Position numbers and translations under genes: made by a program. This document shows positions 1-12,530 of a DNA stretch of 64,000 nt, piece after piece. The stretch's first letter is position 1; each line of letters starts with the position of its first letter. The notes beneath the pieces are model-generated. The model was not told the DNA's origin. It saw only the letters and a list, made by a program, of their open reading frames with translations, and ran no database searches. Origin of the DNA: Rhynchonema sp. JSB1_4. Lineage: Eukaryota; Nematoda; Chromadorea; Monhysterida; Xyalidae. The stretch covers positions 1 through 64,000 of the forward strand of contig JASAMV010007649.1 in the NCBI GenBank assembly GCA_030248065.1, in the 5' to 3' direction.

Positions 1-22
1 TACGGGGTGAAGAGAGGTGACC

Positions 23-1100
23 TCGTCGGTATCAGTAAAAATAAGACCAACCCCCAAAACCACTTTTTCGAGAAAAAAGCGTTTGAAGTTGGCCTGAACG
101 CATTTCCAACACGGTTTAGTTCGGTAGGCTGATGTTTGGCATGGCTACGTAAAGGAGCTTGCTGATCATCATGGAAACAAAAGTAGACTTTGAAACATCA
201 TATCCAAGCAAAAACAAAGCTATTTGTCGGTTGGTTTTAGTTCACAAAAAAATAAATATAGACCAAGCCCCTTGGCGGAGCAGTTAAAAACCGAAAAATA
301 GTCCAACCCCCATTTTCTCTGCCATTTATTTTTATTTATACGGGGTTCATTAAAACGTCTTAAATGCAGCATTATCATTCAAAATGCTTGTTACAGAGGT
401 GGGAATCGGGTTACCTCGGTCCGGCATGGCCGGATTCAGAAAAAGTCAGCCCGGTCCTATCCGGCCCGATTTTTTGGGCCGAGTTTTTCTGATTGTATTT
501 TGAAGCAAACGTCGGGTGTGAAGCGATTGGTTTCTGTTTGTTGAAATCATTGATATTTACACATTGAAAACATAAAGAAAAACATCAAAAAAGAGCTTGT
601 CTGTGAGAAGCTTCGAACTCGTGGCTCTCACAACCACAGTCAGATATGCTTGCCACTGTGCTAAAGACGCCGACAGCCAAGCCGCCTTACGATACATTAT
701 AAACGTAATGATCGGGCCAGCAGCGACGCACTCACCGAGAGAGCGTAAAGTCCCTAATACAACACACACACACAGCTGGGGTATTATGCAACAATCATGT
801 GCTGAAGCAATCTTGTGTGTGTGTGTGTGTGTTGGGGTCGCGTGCTTTGGGGCTTGGTCTTTTTTGTCCGCGAAAATTCCTCCGCCAACCAACTTGGTTT
901 TCTTTTTCAAAAATAAGAAACTAGACCAACCCCCAACGGGGACTAGCAGGTGTTTTCAACATGCTGTAACTCAATGTACATAGCGTTTTGAGACAAAATT
1001 TTTGGTGAATGTTTAGAATAGTTTGCCAGCTACACGCTGCACACAAAAAGGGGGTTGGTCTTTTGTTGGGGCTTGGTCTTAATTTTACTGATACCGACGA
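23..1100. mobile_element. 1.1 kb inverted-repeat (MITE-like) element
   Basis: The left end (23-40) and right end (1083-1100) are a perfect 18-bp inverted repeat. The match continues imperfectly for about 15 bp into an AAGACCAA(C/G)CCCC motif. That motif recurs inside on both strands (near 259, 300, 849, 923 and 1049-1080), so the interior looks built from copies of the end motif. I see no transposase frame, so it would be non-autonomous. I could not identify a target-site duplication. The interior carries a tRNA-like segment and short CA/TG microsatellites (for example 814-832). The superfamily is unknown. Confidence 0.6.
587..676 (-). ncRNA. tRNA-like Pol III unit (tRNA pseudogene or SINE head)
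   Basis: Read on the minus strand, the segment contains TAGCACAGTGG, which fits the Pol III box A consensus TRGYNNARNNG. About 35 bases later comes GTTCGAAGC, which fits box B (GWTCRANNC). A run of six T follows and could terminate Pol III transcription. I could not form a full acceptor stem, so an intact tRNA is unlikely. A tRNA-derived SINE head or decayed tRNA is the better reading. It lies inside the 23-1100 inverted-repeat element. Confidence 0.45.
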
Positions 1101-4100
1101 CCTGTGGTTTTAGAATAGGGACCCCACATCTCGCTCCAACGCTCCAATGGCGGTCAGAAATTGATGCCTGGGGCAGACTGTGAACACGTCCGGGAGCACA
1201 TTCGCCGGGGTCGATTTTGCTTTTCCAACAAAAGCGCAAAAAGTGTTATGTTCACATAAATGGTTTATTACCCCACCACGTTCTGTGCTTACAAAGTAGA
1301 CTGCGTAGTTGCACCCAAGGTTCTTCACAGGTCCAAACAAGCACCATACTATTGATGCCAGAACATAAAAATACATCCTATGGAACTGTTTTAAAGATTC
1401 ATTGATGTTGCAACGTTTATTTGTGCCTTTGGATGTTATTAACTGTTTGGCACCTTAGCCTATGTATTTTACAGCAATATGTAGGCTAGCTCTCTAACAC
1501 CAGTTTTACAATGGTATCTCCGACGGAAGTCCCACAATTCATTTTGTCAACAGTTTTACGATATACCCAACTTTACACTTTTTGTCGACTACAAAATCTG
1601 ATGTCAACCAGCTGGGTTCGGTTGGACATCAATCTTTAACTGTTATTCCACCGTTACCAGTGCAAAAGGACGGCTCATTTCGCAGTTGTTGCATTGCCCT
1701 CTTTAAGCATTAAGCGCAAATTTGCCCATTTTCGGAGGCGCTTAAGTGCCCGGGGTTTGACACTTCTAACTGCCATTTGAACAATAGCACTGCTAGTTTC
1801 TATCACTGACGCGTTTGAAATCGGTGAACTTTGATTTTCTGTATTGTTTTGACTGTCTGTCACTCAAAACGCGACATTAGGGTGTCAACTTTGGCTGTTT
1901 TGCTTACGCAATTCACTTATAAATAGAAATATAGCACTTAAGAACAGAGTCATTACGCTGTCATAATGTGACGGTTGCGGTTCAATTCTTCACACGTTTG
2001 TTTTGCCCAGCAGACAGCGGAAAGTTTTAGAAAAGAAAGTTCGTGAGAAAATAGTTACCCACGGTGCCACGTCCATTCATGGATGGAACAAAAACTGATA
2101 ACCCCGAAAATAGTGGCCACTTTAACAGCTCTGGTTTTGTTGGTGATTGCGGCCTATAGCTCTCCATGACTTCGTGTGTGCCTCACGCTTTTGGGTAATT
2201 TGCGCTCAAATTTGGTCTTCTTGGTACTGGGGACTGCGCGCTGACCAAAAGTTTGGGCGTTTCGCAGAAGTCAGCAGGCAACCAAACCAAACTTGGTGTG
2301 CATATAAATTCTGAGCTACTTGTATGCACACCAACCCGGTTATAACATGGAAATTTCGGACTCCCCAGAGAGCACAGCTACACACAACTTGCAGTTTGCC
2401 TGTCCAGCGGTTTATCAAGATAAACTTACTTCCTAACTCCGCTGCGGACTACCAAAGTTCCGCATGTATACATATGTACATACATAGTACAGCCTTATAT
2501 TATATAGACGAAAGATACATTCACTTTCGAAGTGTTAGCCTCCGCAGTAGCACGAGTTTAGTCATACCAGACACCAAAGATGGACTTTTTATGTTGTTTT
2601 TGGTTTCGGTGAAGAAAAGTAACTCGTTCAACTAAATTCATTTCCAGCCATACACGGGGGGGGGGGGGGTGAATGCTCTTGTCATTTGAATGTGCCGCCC
2701 AAAAATGGCCATGCTTGCTGGTTTTTTGTAACTTTATGGCGTTGACCGCCCGCTTCGTGGGGTGTCCTTTCAATGCGGTTCAAACGTTATGCCTGGCCCT
2801 TGAAAGGAAGTTTGTTCTGCCCCAACCGTAAATAACACAGTAGCGAAACTTTGTAAATATCGGCTTACTTTACACTTGGCTACTTGTGCCAGTAGAAGTT
2901 GGTCAGATGCTAAACTTTGCTGTTACATCACTTTGTTATTTGCTTGTTTGTCTAGCTATTATGGCGCCTACTTACCTTTCCCCGCCTTCGTGTGGCACAC
3001 TTAGCACAGACCGATATTTGCTAAATTGTTGCTGCATTTTGATAAGATTGTAAGCCAGTGTAAGGCACTTCAGATCACAAACGATGAGAGAATTCCGACT
3101 GATTTGAATAGTTTATGTACCTTTAACAACTTTGAAACACCACCTCACTACATTTATAGGTGGTGTTTTCTTCCTTATTTACCGACGATAGGTTTAGGCC
3201 AGAAAGTTTCAGTGTTGTGCTGTGCCGAAGGCACACTGTGTCCAGTGGGATATCTATTTTTATTCGCTGATGCATATAATAACGCTCATTCCCACAACCC
3301 AAAAGCACGTACGCATGTAAAGCTATTTTTGCTCAGTGGATACTACTACATATAGCTTCGGCTACCTTAGGTTCAAGTTCCGGGCTTTTTAACGGATCCA
3401 AGTCCAAACCTAAACTTAAACCAAAATATAGCACCATTGAGTCTCACAATCTGCCGGGCCATATCTCGAAACAAAACAGGCCAAACTTTTGACAGCTTGA
3501 TTGGCAGCCCATATGTTCCTGCCCTTTCGTGCGACTGAGACGGACCTTTTGATTGAGCTGCAGTGCAGAAGCACACCTTTTGTTGTTGTTTTGTTATTTT
3601 TGTTTTTCGCCCATCTGCAGATCTGGCACTGATGCGGCGGCTGTCCACCTCTGACAAGCGATATTGGGGTTTGAGGTTGACTTTGTCCATAATTGTGAAA
3701 TCTTTGACCGGAACAGCAATGAATTACTGCACATATGTATATGCGTTGAAGTGACACGACGGGGATTGCATTGCATCGGTCATTATTTTGTAAACCAAAA
3801 ATTTGGTCATTCTGGTAGTGGGCCACCAAAAAAAAACTTTGCGAATCTAATGACAGATACGAAATAAGCAGCACACGCAAGTCCGAAATTTGAAATTGTA
3901 CATTGCAGCAGTGTTGAAACACATGTCATTTCAGCAGGTATATAGTACGGCATATAACATGTCCTAGATTCACAGGTAGTTCCAGTTCTGGTTCAAGTTC
4001 TGCTTTATACCAACTCCAAATCTCGGAACTGCTTTGAAGAACATTGGAATGAATAGACCAGCAGCGCCCCATTATCACCGGATTACACACGCTTGCATTC

Positions 4101-4188
4101 GCGCCACAAAACGGTGTAGGATTAATGGAGTGACACGTGCATGCACGCCCGAGGTATACAATGTTATGTACAAAGGGTAATGTCCGAA
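1101..4188. other. Intergenic, no recognised gene
   Basis: No exon, RNA gene or domain is recognisable on either strand. The only simple feature is a run of 14 G at about 2656-2669. One short frame on the minus strand (1675-1863) has coding-like composition and is listed separately. Confidence 0.5.
1675..1863 (-). CDS. Short unidentified open frame (62 aa), doubtful
   Basis: This is an ATG-to-stop frame with an acidic, Asn/Gln/Ser-rich first half and a basic second half (many Lys and Arg after residue 30). It has no low-complexity composition of the kind seen in nearby spurious frames. I do not recognise it, see no neighbouring exon, and cannot exclude chance. It might be one exon of an unrecognised gene or part of a repeat. 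Confidence 0.15.
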   Translation of the reverse strand: MTDSQNNTENQSSPISNASVIETSSAIVQMAVRSVKPRALKRLRKWANLRLMLKEGNATTAK

Positions 4189-4357
4189 AAAAAACCCGCA
4201 CCCCCAGAGGAAGAAAACCCACAAGAAAAAAAAAAAAAAAGAGAAAAACCAAACACAACCCCACCAAAAAAGAAAAAACAACAAAAAAAACCCAAAAAAA
4301 AAAACCACCCCACCACACACCCCCTCCTCTCTCAACAAAAAAAAAAAAAAAAAAACC

Positions 4358-4390
<33 letters not shown>

Positions 4391-4692
4391 CCCCCCCCCC
4401 CCCCCCCCCCGGACACCAGAAAGCCAAATTAATAAACCAAAAATCAAAAACCCAAAACAAACACACCCCAACCCAAAAAAAAAAAACCCAAAAAAAAACC
4501 ACCACCGCCCCCCGCCCCCCAAGGCACCCCCCCCCCCCCCCCCCCACCCAAAAAAAAAAACAACAACACCACCCCCCCCCCCCCCCCCCAAAAACCAAAA
4601 ACACAAAAAAAACAAAAACACCACCCACCCCCCACCACCCCCCCAAAACCGCAACAAAAAAAAAAAAAAAAAAAAAGAAAAACCCCCCCACG
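4189..4692. repeat. A/C-only low-complexity tract
   Basis: About 500 bases consist almost entirely of A and C on the plus strand. There are C runs of about 30 around 4361-4410 and A runs up to about 19. Flanking sequence is ordinary. All long frames here (Pro/Lys/Thr/His on plus, Gly/Phe/Val/Trp on minus) are by-products of this composition and are not genes. It could be a genuine simple-sequence locus or a poorly resolved stretch of the assembly. Confidence 0.85.
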
Positions 4693-7600
4693 CAACAATA
4701 ACAGTTCATTATTTCACAAATCAGTGAATTTTCACAAATGGGCTGTGCGCTTCGTTACTACAACACCAAGGTTACAACTCACGCATTGCGTTGCAGTGTG
4801 CGTGCGGCCTTTTGTAATCGGATACCGATTCCATATGTTGGTTGAGAGCTAACCTGCTAATGATTTGTCTAAAAAATTCCACCGTTGTTTAATCCCTGGT
4901 TAATGAGCATTTTTTGAGCAAACCAAGGTTAATCGGTTGCGTGGGTCGTTTGGCTTCGTATTGCATTTGCAGACAGTTTTTGTTTGTGACAACTTTGGAC
5001 TCAGAAGAACGTACACTTACATACCTATATATGTATACTCAGGAGACATTATATCCATCTGTCAGGTGTCTGTTTCTATACCTTTGTCACTTTATCCCTA
5101 AATGTAACTGATGCCCGCTATAAAGTGTTTCCCAAGCCTCTTTGCCATTATGCACCTTTTTCAAACAAACTGCCCTCTTGTGAAAATAAACGACCACACC
5201 ACAGCATCAAAGCTGATGGTTTTTGTTGATCAAAACTTTGGTCTGTAGTTTCTGTTGTTGTTGTCAAAATCATTGTGTTGACTCTGGGACAGTGCAACAC
5301 CACCCCAAAGCGTCACTACTGTTTGATTGAGTATCATACCTGCCAGATGCAACTGTAAACACAGGCCAAATGGGCCACAAAAAGTATAGTTCTATTCTGT
5401 GCAAAGAAACTTTCGCTACGCAACCGAGATTTCTCAAACTTTACCAAGAGTCGCTCCAACGCTATGTATGTATGTTCATTGGAGTACCGTGTACCGTAGA
5501 ATTGCAATCGTATTTCAACATTGTGCAGCTTGTGAACTCATTTGAAGCAACCCATCATCCTGATCTGAAGACATCTCAATCAATCGACCACACACAAAAT
5601 GCCCGTAAATTTCCTTCCCTCCTGTTCACTAAGCATGACAAGCAAGTGCAGTACTGTATACTAAGTTTGTCCTTCAAACGCGTGACAACAACTGACGCGT
5701 GTCCAAGTGTGTTGTGTGTACTCAAAATGGCCGATTAAGGGATATATGTGCAGATATTTGGTCTTGGTGTGTGTGTGTGTGTGTGTGTGTGTCTTGGTCC
5801 TAATCTTGGGAAGGGCTTGACACCCGAACCTGTGACTACAAACGAAGCCTCGACAGCCATTATCCGTCGATTAAACATACACATTGTTCCAGAACTGACG
5901 CACGCACGAAAGTTGATGCCGAATTTTCGGCGCACTTTTGTCAGATGAACACCCCAACAACATACTACATACGTATATGTACCAATAATTCCTGTCTGTC
6001 TTTCATGCGCTTTAGCATTGTTGATCGGTTAATCACAGAGCTGACGGACGCCAGACGTTGAGTTGTATTGTCTCACTTGTCAGTCATTCTCGAATGTGCA
6101 CACAGACACGCATCAACCAGGTTACAAAAAGGCAATGTTTTTATTTGTTCTCGGTCTTTCTATATCATATGCGATTTATTCCGGGTTCGAAAGCTGAAAC
6201 ACAAGTTTGCTTGGTTGGGTGATTGATTGCTCAAAGTTTAACAAACAGCCGCTACGCTACTTGCTTGACTTTGCGGTATTTACTTCTGTAAACAGACACA
6301 CGGACACACAAACCACTAAATCAATTAATATACGACTATAAATACGACAGCAACATGGGTGGAACAGTTGCCTCTTAATCGCTTTAGCTTCTTCTTCTCT
6401 GGCCAGCCACAAATCACGCCTCTGAAGTTGCACCGCACTTAATCTGACCTCGGCCAGGCCCCAGAAAGCTGCGCCACCGCGTGCGGCTATAACTTATGGT
6501 CAGTTCAGACAGTCACTTTTAGGGTGTATACATTCATTAATGGGGCACTATTGACCACACACGGACAGTGGTCACTTAGCTGTAACTTACTTATTGCTGT
6601 TGTAACCACAGTACTGTGTTCCGAGCAAGACTACATACATATATACTGTATCTTGTGGTGTCCACTAGTGTTTGGCAACTTTCTGGAACACCAAAGTTGC
6701 CACTCACACCCGTCCAATCCCATGCTGGTCCCTCTGTTCTGGTTCCAAAGGGATTCGACTGTAATTCCTGGATCTGGAACAATTCGGATGCCTTGTGTCG
6801 TCTCGAACTTCAAAGAGAAGTGTTCCGAATTAAGGAGGGGGTTGGGCAAAATGAGTTTGTCTGGCCCCTGGGAGTGCCGAATATCGGAACAGTTGTAGTT
6901 GATACTCTTTTGCCATACGCCTCTTTCTTGGTCTCTGTCTCGGTCGACATTGAAACTCAATCAGTTCCGTGTTCAAGTTCCCAACCTAAAAGTGAAAGTT
7001 GACCCATGTTCCTGAACTCAAACCAATTTGCTCCTTTCTTTTCAGAAGGCAATGTTTGTTATTGCTGTAAATTTGTGTGTCTATCTGTTGTTATGTAGAT
7101 CCGATGTGTGCTGTTGTGGTATGTTCTGTTTGCCTTTTGACATCAACTCAAACCGCTTTGCTACCGTGCAAAAGGTGAAACGACGGAAGCCGACCGCAAA
7201 AACAGCAGGTCGTTTTATGGTATGCTATTACGGCGCCCCACAGGCTTTTCGCAGACACGCTTTTTTTGGCATAAACTATACAAATGGTAACCCAACTGTT
7301 AATCAAGGACAGGAAATATTCTTGTGCAACCCTTTGCAACGGGCTATCACCACTTTTGCTTATCCTGTGCTGTTTACAACACACAGCGCACTCTGGCGCA
7401 CCAAACCATGCAAGCTTTATTCTGTCCCAAATGTGTGCTGAAAATCACACATGGGAAGTGTGCACCCTGCAGAGACTCCGCCCCTTTTTTTCGGTGGATG
7501 CGGTTTCAGTTCGCGTGTGTGCTCATTTCGCGCTTATTTGCTGTGTGTTGCGCGTTTCTTGCCATAGTTTGTCTGAAACTAAGCGATTTTACAGAAATTC

Positions 7601-8571
7601 AGTTGCTTTCCAGTATAATTTTGACAAATTGTCGTAACTTGGACTCAATGATGCTTTGAACCGGTGCAAATCTGTTATATGGCCTGCGTGTGTGCACAGG
7701 GAGCAGCCAAGGTGTAAAATAAGTAGTAAAAATGCGTTTGCAATAGTAATAAAATCCTAGATTTATGTACTTGTACCGTCGTTTTATGTACTGCCAATGT
7801 CATAACTTATGAGTCTTTGTGCGTATTATTATGGACGCACGTGTACGGTACCTGCCGCGGCATTTGGCATAACAGTGTACACACATGATGATAACAGTTG
7901 CTTGTACAGTGCCAAAGTGACGCTCTACTGCTACGTACATGTACCTCGTTGTCCTTGGCCGTATCCCCATGTTTGCCGCATATTTCATTACCCTATTTAT
8001 CCGTTGCAGACCGATGATGCAGAACATGTGCCCTGAGTTATGGATCGGACCTGTTTTTTGCTGCCCAAACATTGATGTATTGTTTCTTTACACTTGCCGT
8101 ATTACTGTTAGAGTATGCATACACTTCGGATGCAAGTTTTGTTGTTTGAAAGACCCCGATCTGCTAAATTCCTACGATGATTCCACAAAACAAAGTGGAC
8201 TGTAGTGACTTACATCCGATCTGCAGTGCTCGTAAACGTGTAGTAAACCGCATTTGAAATCTTTCTAAGTACCACTCCAAGCCGTTACGTTTATAGTTGT
8301 TTTCCTCAGCCCAACATGTGCCAATAGCAAGTACTAACGTACGCTATCTTTCCCCGGTCATAAATTGTCGGCTGCGTTGAGCTATGGCCGCATCATAACA
8401 CTTTGTTTCGATTTAGTTTGTTTCAACCGCAAACGTTCCGAGGGGCCAAATACAGCAAAACACTTTAACGATTTTGTTTTTGGCTTGACTGAGACGCGTG
8501 CACGCACGCACTTGTGCTGTTGTGAGAGCTGCTGCGTTTCTCGCTCTTGTTTTTCTCCTTTTCTTTTCATC
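4693..8571. other. Intergenic, no recognised gene
   Basis: Nothing recognisable apart from a (TG)n microsatellite at about 5766-5792. The open frames of 100-140 codons around 6.5-7.6 kb show no domain, no splice-consistent partner and no biased composition, so I treat them as chance frames. The region is presumably the 5' flank of the UNC-5-like gene. Confidence 0.5.
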
Positions 8572-9514
8572 ATGACAAAACGGTCTCTGTGGGACAGCAA
8601 TGCCCGCAAGTATGTGTACACGTGCTTTGTGCTGTTTTTGGCGATGGCATTTTATTTTTTTATTAGTTCTTTGCTGCGAGCAACTGGCTCCCAGGAGAAT
8701 GGCATTCGCTCAACAAAAAACCGTGCCGTATACTGTAGTTGTCAGAGGCATTCAACCAGTTCAGCATCTCATGATCTCAGTGTGTAGGCGGAACAATGAC
8801 TTTAGTTTTGTAGAGGTCGGTAGCCAGGATGCTCTTGTTTCATGTTAGTCAAACAATACCAAACAAACTGCACTGCTCGGCAGCACCAACATCCGAAAAC
8901 GGTTTCATTAAATTTTTCAGGTTCGAACAACAACAATAAACAGCAACAGTCCAACAAAATGGCGCATCAGGATTATGAGTACGATTATGACGATTCCCAA
9001 CTATTGCCCGGTCCCGAAGCGTTCGACGCCTTTCTACTCACGACCCCGGCCAGCTCAACGTCACATTTGCCGGATCTTCGGACTTACACTCGCATGTTGC
9101 CTGAACATTCAGGGTCGGACGCCCCGCCGGTGATCATCGACAGTCCCAGACACACCTATGTGGTCCGGAACCAGCCCGCTGTCCTAACGTGTCGTGCGCT
9201 GTACGCCAAAACGATCAGATTCAAATGCAATGGACGATGGGTGAGTGTTTTTGTGATTATTGCACTTGTTTATTTTTACACTTTTTGTGTGTAAAAATCA
9301 CACTTGTTTTTGCAGCTCGACGACAACGAAGTGCGCAGTAAAGACGGGCTCGACCAAGTGTCGGGCATCACGTATCGCGAGGGGTCGATCGAAATCACCC
9401 GACCGCAAGTGCAACAGTACCACAGTCTTGACGTCTACAGCTGCATTTGTTTCGCTTCGAAACCCGACGGCACCACAGCGGTCAGATCCGATCCCGCGCA
9501 GATACGCGTCGCCT
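8572..9514 (+). CDS. unc5: UNC-5-like netrin receptor, 5' part with first Ig domain (partial)
   Basis: UNC-5 proteins are netrin receptors that steer axons and cells; they carry Ig, Ig, two thrombospondin repeats, a membrane helix, ZU5 and a Death domain. Two exons are well supported. Exon 8921-9240 follows an acceptor AATTTTTCAG and ends at GTGAGT. Exon 9316-9514 follows TTTTTGCAG and ends at GTAAGT. Together they encode an acidic Asp/Tyr stretch, then the UNC-5 first Ig domain: PPVIIDSPRHTYVVRNQP, an early Cys in VLTC, the family signature FKCNGRW, and the second half with YSCICFASK. The phase-1 end at RVA falls after the Ig domain, where the next Ig exon would follow. A possible first exon, 8572-8779, encodes a hydrophobic segment (FVLFLAMAFYFFISSLL) and ends in the right phase, but its GTGTGT donor is weak. 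The remaining domains were not found downstream. Confidence 0.7.
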
Positions 9515-11318
9515 GTAAGTCTGCGGGTACTTTTTTTAAACATTTTTCCGAGTTTTTTTTTCGCTCTATGTTTGTGTGCTAATTCGATTATTTGTGGGGT
9601 CGACGACGACGAGTGTAATTGAGCCAAATAGTGATTTGGCATTTATGGGCGTTTTGTGAATTAGAGTGGCAGGTGCTGTCGCTTGGATGGATAATGTGTG
9701 TCTCAGTTTGTTGATTACAAATGGCAGGTCATATTAAATACAATGACATCCACGCGAAATTGCACTTCAAGCGAACAACAGCGTAATCCGAGCTGACAGC
9801 TTGCATCCAAACAATGACACACCAAAAGTGTAGTTTTTTGCGTGTGTGTATGTGTGCTTTTGTGGTGTGTGTGTTCCGTATTGCGATGCGCAACACAAAA
9901 GAAGTGGAGGTCAAATATCGTGTTTCATTTGAAATTAATGTGTATTAAAAGCCATCAAGCACGCTAATGCTTCACTTGTCTGAACACATAAAATGAAAAT
10001 TGACATGTCATGATTTTACCACCAAGATCCAGCAAATTAGGCTATGAGTTCGGGTATGTGTTTGAAGGAAACGGAACAACGTTCAAATATTGAGCTCAAG
10101 GAGCTGTTTTTTCTGTGATGGTGATTGATGGCAAGACAGCGGTGATGTGACACATTGTTCCGATGCTCCATCAAAGTTTTTATCGCTGTTCACCGTTTTG
10201 GTGTGGTCTGTTCGCAGTTCATCGTCCCATCAGCGTTGGGATACTGTAGATATTTGTCACTTTTTGTTCATTTCAAAGTTTTGGCGCGATCGGTCTTGTT
10301 CTCGGATGGAAAGTTGAAACTTTGATTGAAACGCTTTGCCCAAAAACGACTCATCAGTCAGTCTCACATGTTTTTGTGGAAAAGTTGACTTTTTCTGAAA
10401 CCTGCCCGCGTCTGTCACTGCGTTTGGGACTATGTGATCGAAAAAAGCAAAAACCCGTTTCGGCTACAATATGTATCAGAGTGTGCTTTTTTATTGTCGC
10501 CTGTCGTGCGCAATGTACAACAAACGAGGTGCAATAATTCCGACACGCTGTTTTTTCACACTTATTGTGTGATGTAAAAGCTACACCGCTGGCGTAGAGA
10601 GTGCACCACGACGGTTGCAACTGCCAGCACGCGACGCGCGAAAATTAGCTAATCAAAGTCACGGCCATTTACGGTTGGCTGTATTAGGTGCTTAGAATGG
10701 CGGCAAATGCACCTTCAAGTAAAGACACCACTACTATTTGTCTGGGTCGTTTCCTTATGAACCGTTTTAAGCGCAACGGGGCGCAATGTTCCTAAATTTG
10801 AGCAACACACACGAATCTGACTTTTGTTGGCCACACTTGAATTGGTTTAGTGCCTCTTGGTGCCAAGTGTGATGCAACTCGACTTGTAATATACACTGTA
10901 CCACGAAAATAAAATAAAATGGATTCACACTTGGCGAATGGTCCATCTTTAGCCAACCCAACTCTTGGACTGACATCGTTTTCATACATAAAAATCGGGG
11001 GAACGTTCATCGAAACGTGTAGATTCGTTGCAAATACAGCCGATGCAAACATGTGCTGAATTAATGTTTCATGCTCCACCGGTTGGACTCAAATGCCTGG
11101 CACCGAATCGTCTTTATGCATCGCGATGATACAGTGAGTGTTGATAAACATCGAGTTATACCATACGTAACAGGTGCGCAACCGATATCATTGCATTTGA
11201 CTTTGGCGTAATGTGCTACACTAACTAAATGCGTTTTGTCCGTTGTATACAAAAGCTTTGAACTGTTTGGTGTTTCAAGTGCAGCCCCAGCATGTGCTGG
11301 CGTTCAATTGTACCTACT
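9515..11318. other. No recognised exon (putative UNC-5 intron or broken region)
   Basis: After the GTAAGT donor of the last UNC-5 exon I expect a second Ig domain and thrombospondin repeats. No such motif (for example W-x-x-W-x-x-C) is visible on either strand. The stretch is unremarkable AT-rich DNA. Confidence 0.45.
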
Positions 11319-11680
11319 GTATAGTCCAGCCACCAGCTCATGAGACGGCTTTTTTTAAAGCTTGCTTGGCCGCATTCAAAAATGCTCCAGATACACGTGT
11401 TTTCGCAAACAAAAGAAAGAGATTGGCTGAGGGAGATGATGACAAGTTCCAGCTGGCTGACCTCAATTTGTTGCGTGCTTACGCGAACAGCAGCGATGTT
11501 CAGCACACAAATGTTTTGGGAGTCAAAAGGGAATTTACGCACCGAGTGGAGAGCGTGTTTTTAAAAAATACGTGCGTTTCTCTTTCTTTCATTTCCGAAA
11601 TACGTGGAACCGGAACATTGTTGGATCCGCACAAGCCAATTTCAAAAAAAGCGTCTCATGAGTTCGTGGCTGGACTATAC
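11319..11680. mobile_element. 362-bp TIR element with internal ORF, copy 1
   Basis: The ends 11319-11347 and 11652-11680 form a 29-bp inverted repeat (27 of 29 match) beginning GTATAGTCCAGCC. A second copy lies at 17929-18292 in the same orientation, nearly identical. An open frame runs through the whole element and in this copy continues from 11243 to 11842. The shared part encodes about 95 residues with a basic patch (ANKRKRLAEGDDDKFQLA). I do not recognise the protein. Within the shared frame the copies differ at only two bases, both silent third-codon positions (Asn AAC/AAT at 11410, Leu CTG/CTA at 11455). Confidence 0.65.
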
Positions 11681-12530
11681 GTTGAAATCGATACCCTTGT
11701 ACATTTTATGCTATGCGGGCATGCATTGATCGAATCACAGCATCATGATGATCCTGGTGTAATTTGCACAGTTCTGATTGATTGGGGTAATTTAGCGGAA
11801 TTGATGCGCAAACAATTTGCGTTGCATCGCATGTTTGTGTGACGTCTCAAGAGCGTATTTGTCGCTCGCGCAAAATTGAGCGCAGTATAAAGTTGTTCAG
11901 TTCAGTTGAGAGATGGTTCGTTCAGTTGGGGACTAGGTTGAACTGTGTAATGTACAAAAAATAACTTAACTCTTGGCTTGTAACAGCTGCGGAATGGGGC
12001 GGTTCAATAAAATTACAATATTGCAATCACCATGCATGGAGTGAGGCCACCCTTCAGGCGCGCTTGAGCGGTGTTGTCTTTGTGCACCTTGTCTTCCCAG
12101 GAACCCATAAACATAAACAACATTACCACTTGTTGAAGATCCCCAGGATGTAACAAGGTGCCCAACTGCATGATAGCGCCAACATGAAGTCAATGCCCAC
12201 ATCACACTGCTTTCATCGTTTGAGGGGCAGCGGTTCGATTCATAAAGCCAATCTTGTCCAACCCAAAACATTCCTCTCATTCTTATAGTGAATAACAACA
12301 TCTGAAAGGAAAAAAGTGGCGGTGGAGCCATGTGTGTTGGTATACCCCGACGGAAGACACAATAAAACGCGCGTGTTTATGGGTTCGTAAAGTGTCGATA
12401 GTCCACCCATCCGTCTGTCTATGTATGTAGTGTGCAAGGACACGCAATCTTTAGCATCGCGGCTGGCTCAAAAAAGAATGCTGTCATAATTTTATGTCCC
12501 TTGTTGTAGTGCTAGCTACGCGTCGGTCAG
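11681..12530. other. No recognised gene
   Basis: I see nothing identifiable. The open frame from the upstream TIR element runs to a stop at 11842 with no recognisable domain. Confidence 0.45.

Noticed and set aside
4137..4727. Long open frames on both strands (up to 243 codons)
   Set aside because: They are produced by the A/C-only composition (Pro/Lys/Thr on one strand, Gly/Phe/Val on the other) and have no domain or splice context.
6524..7659. Cluster of 100-137-codon frames on both strands
   Set aside because: They overlap each other in several frames, lack domains and contain no convincing splice structure.
9298..9642. 114-codon minus-strand frame
   Set aside because: It is antisense to the UNC-5 Ig exon and has no similarity of its own.
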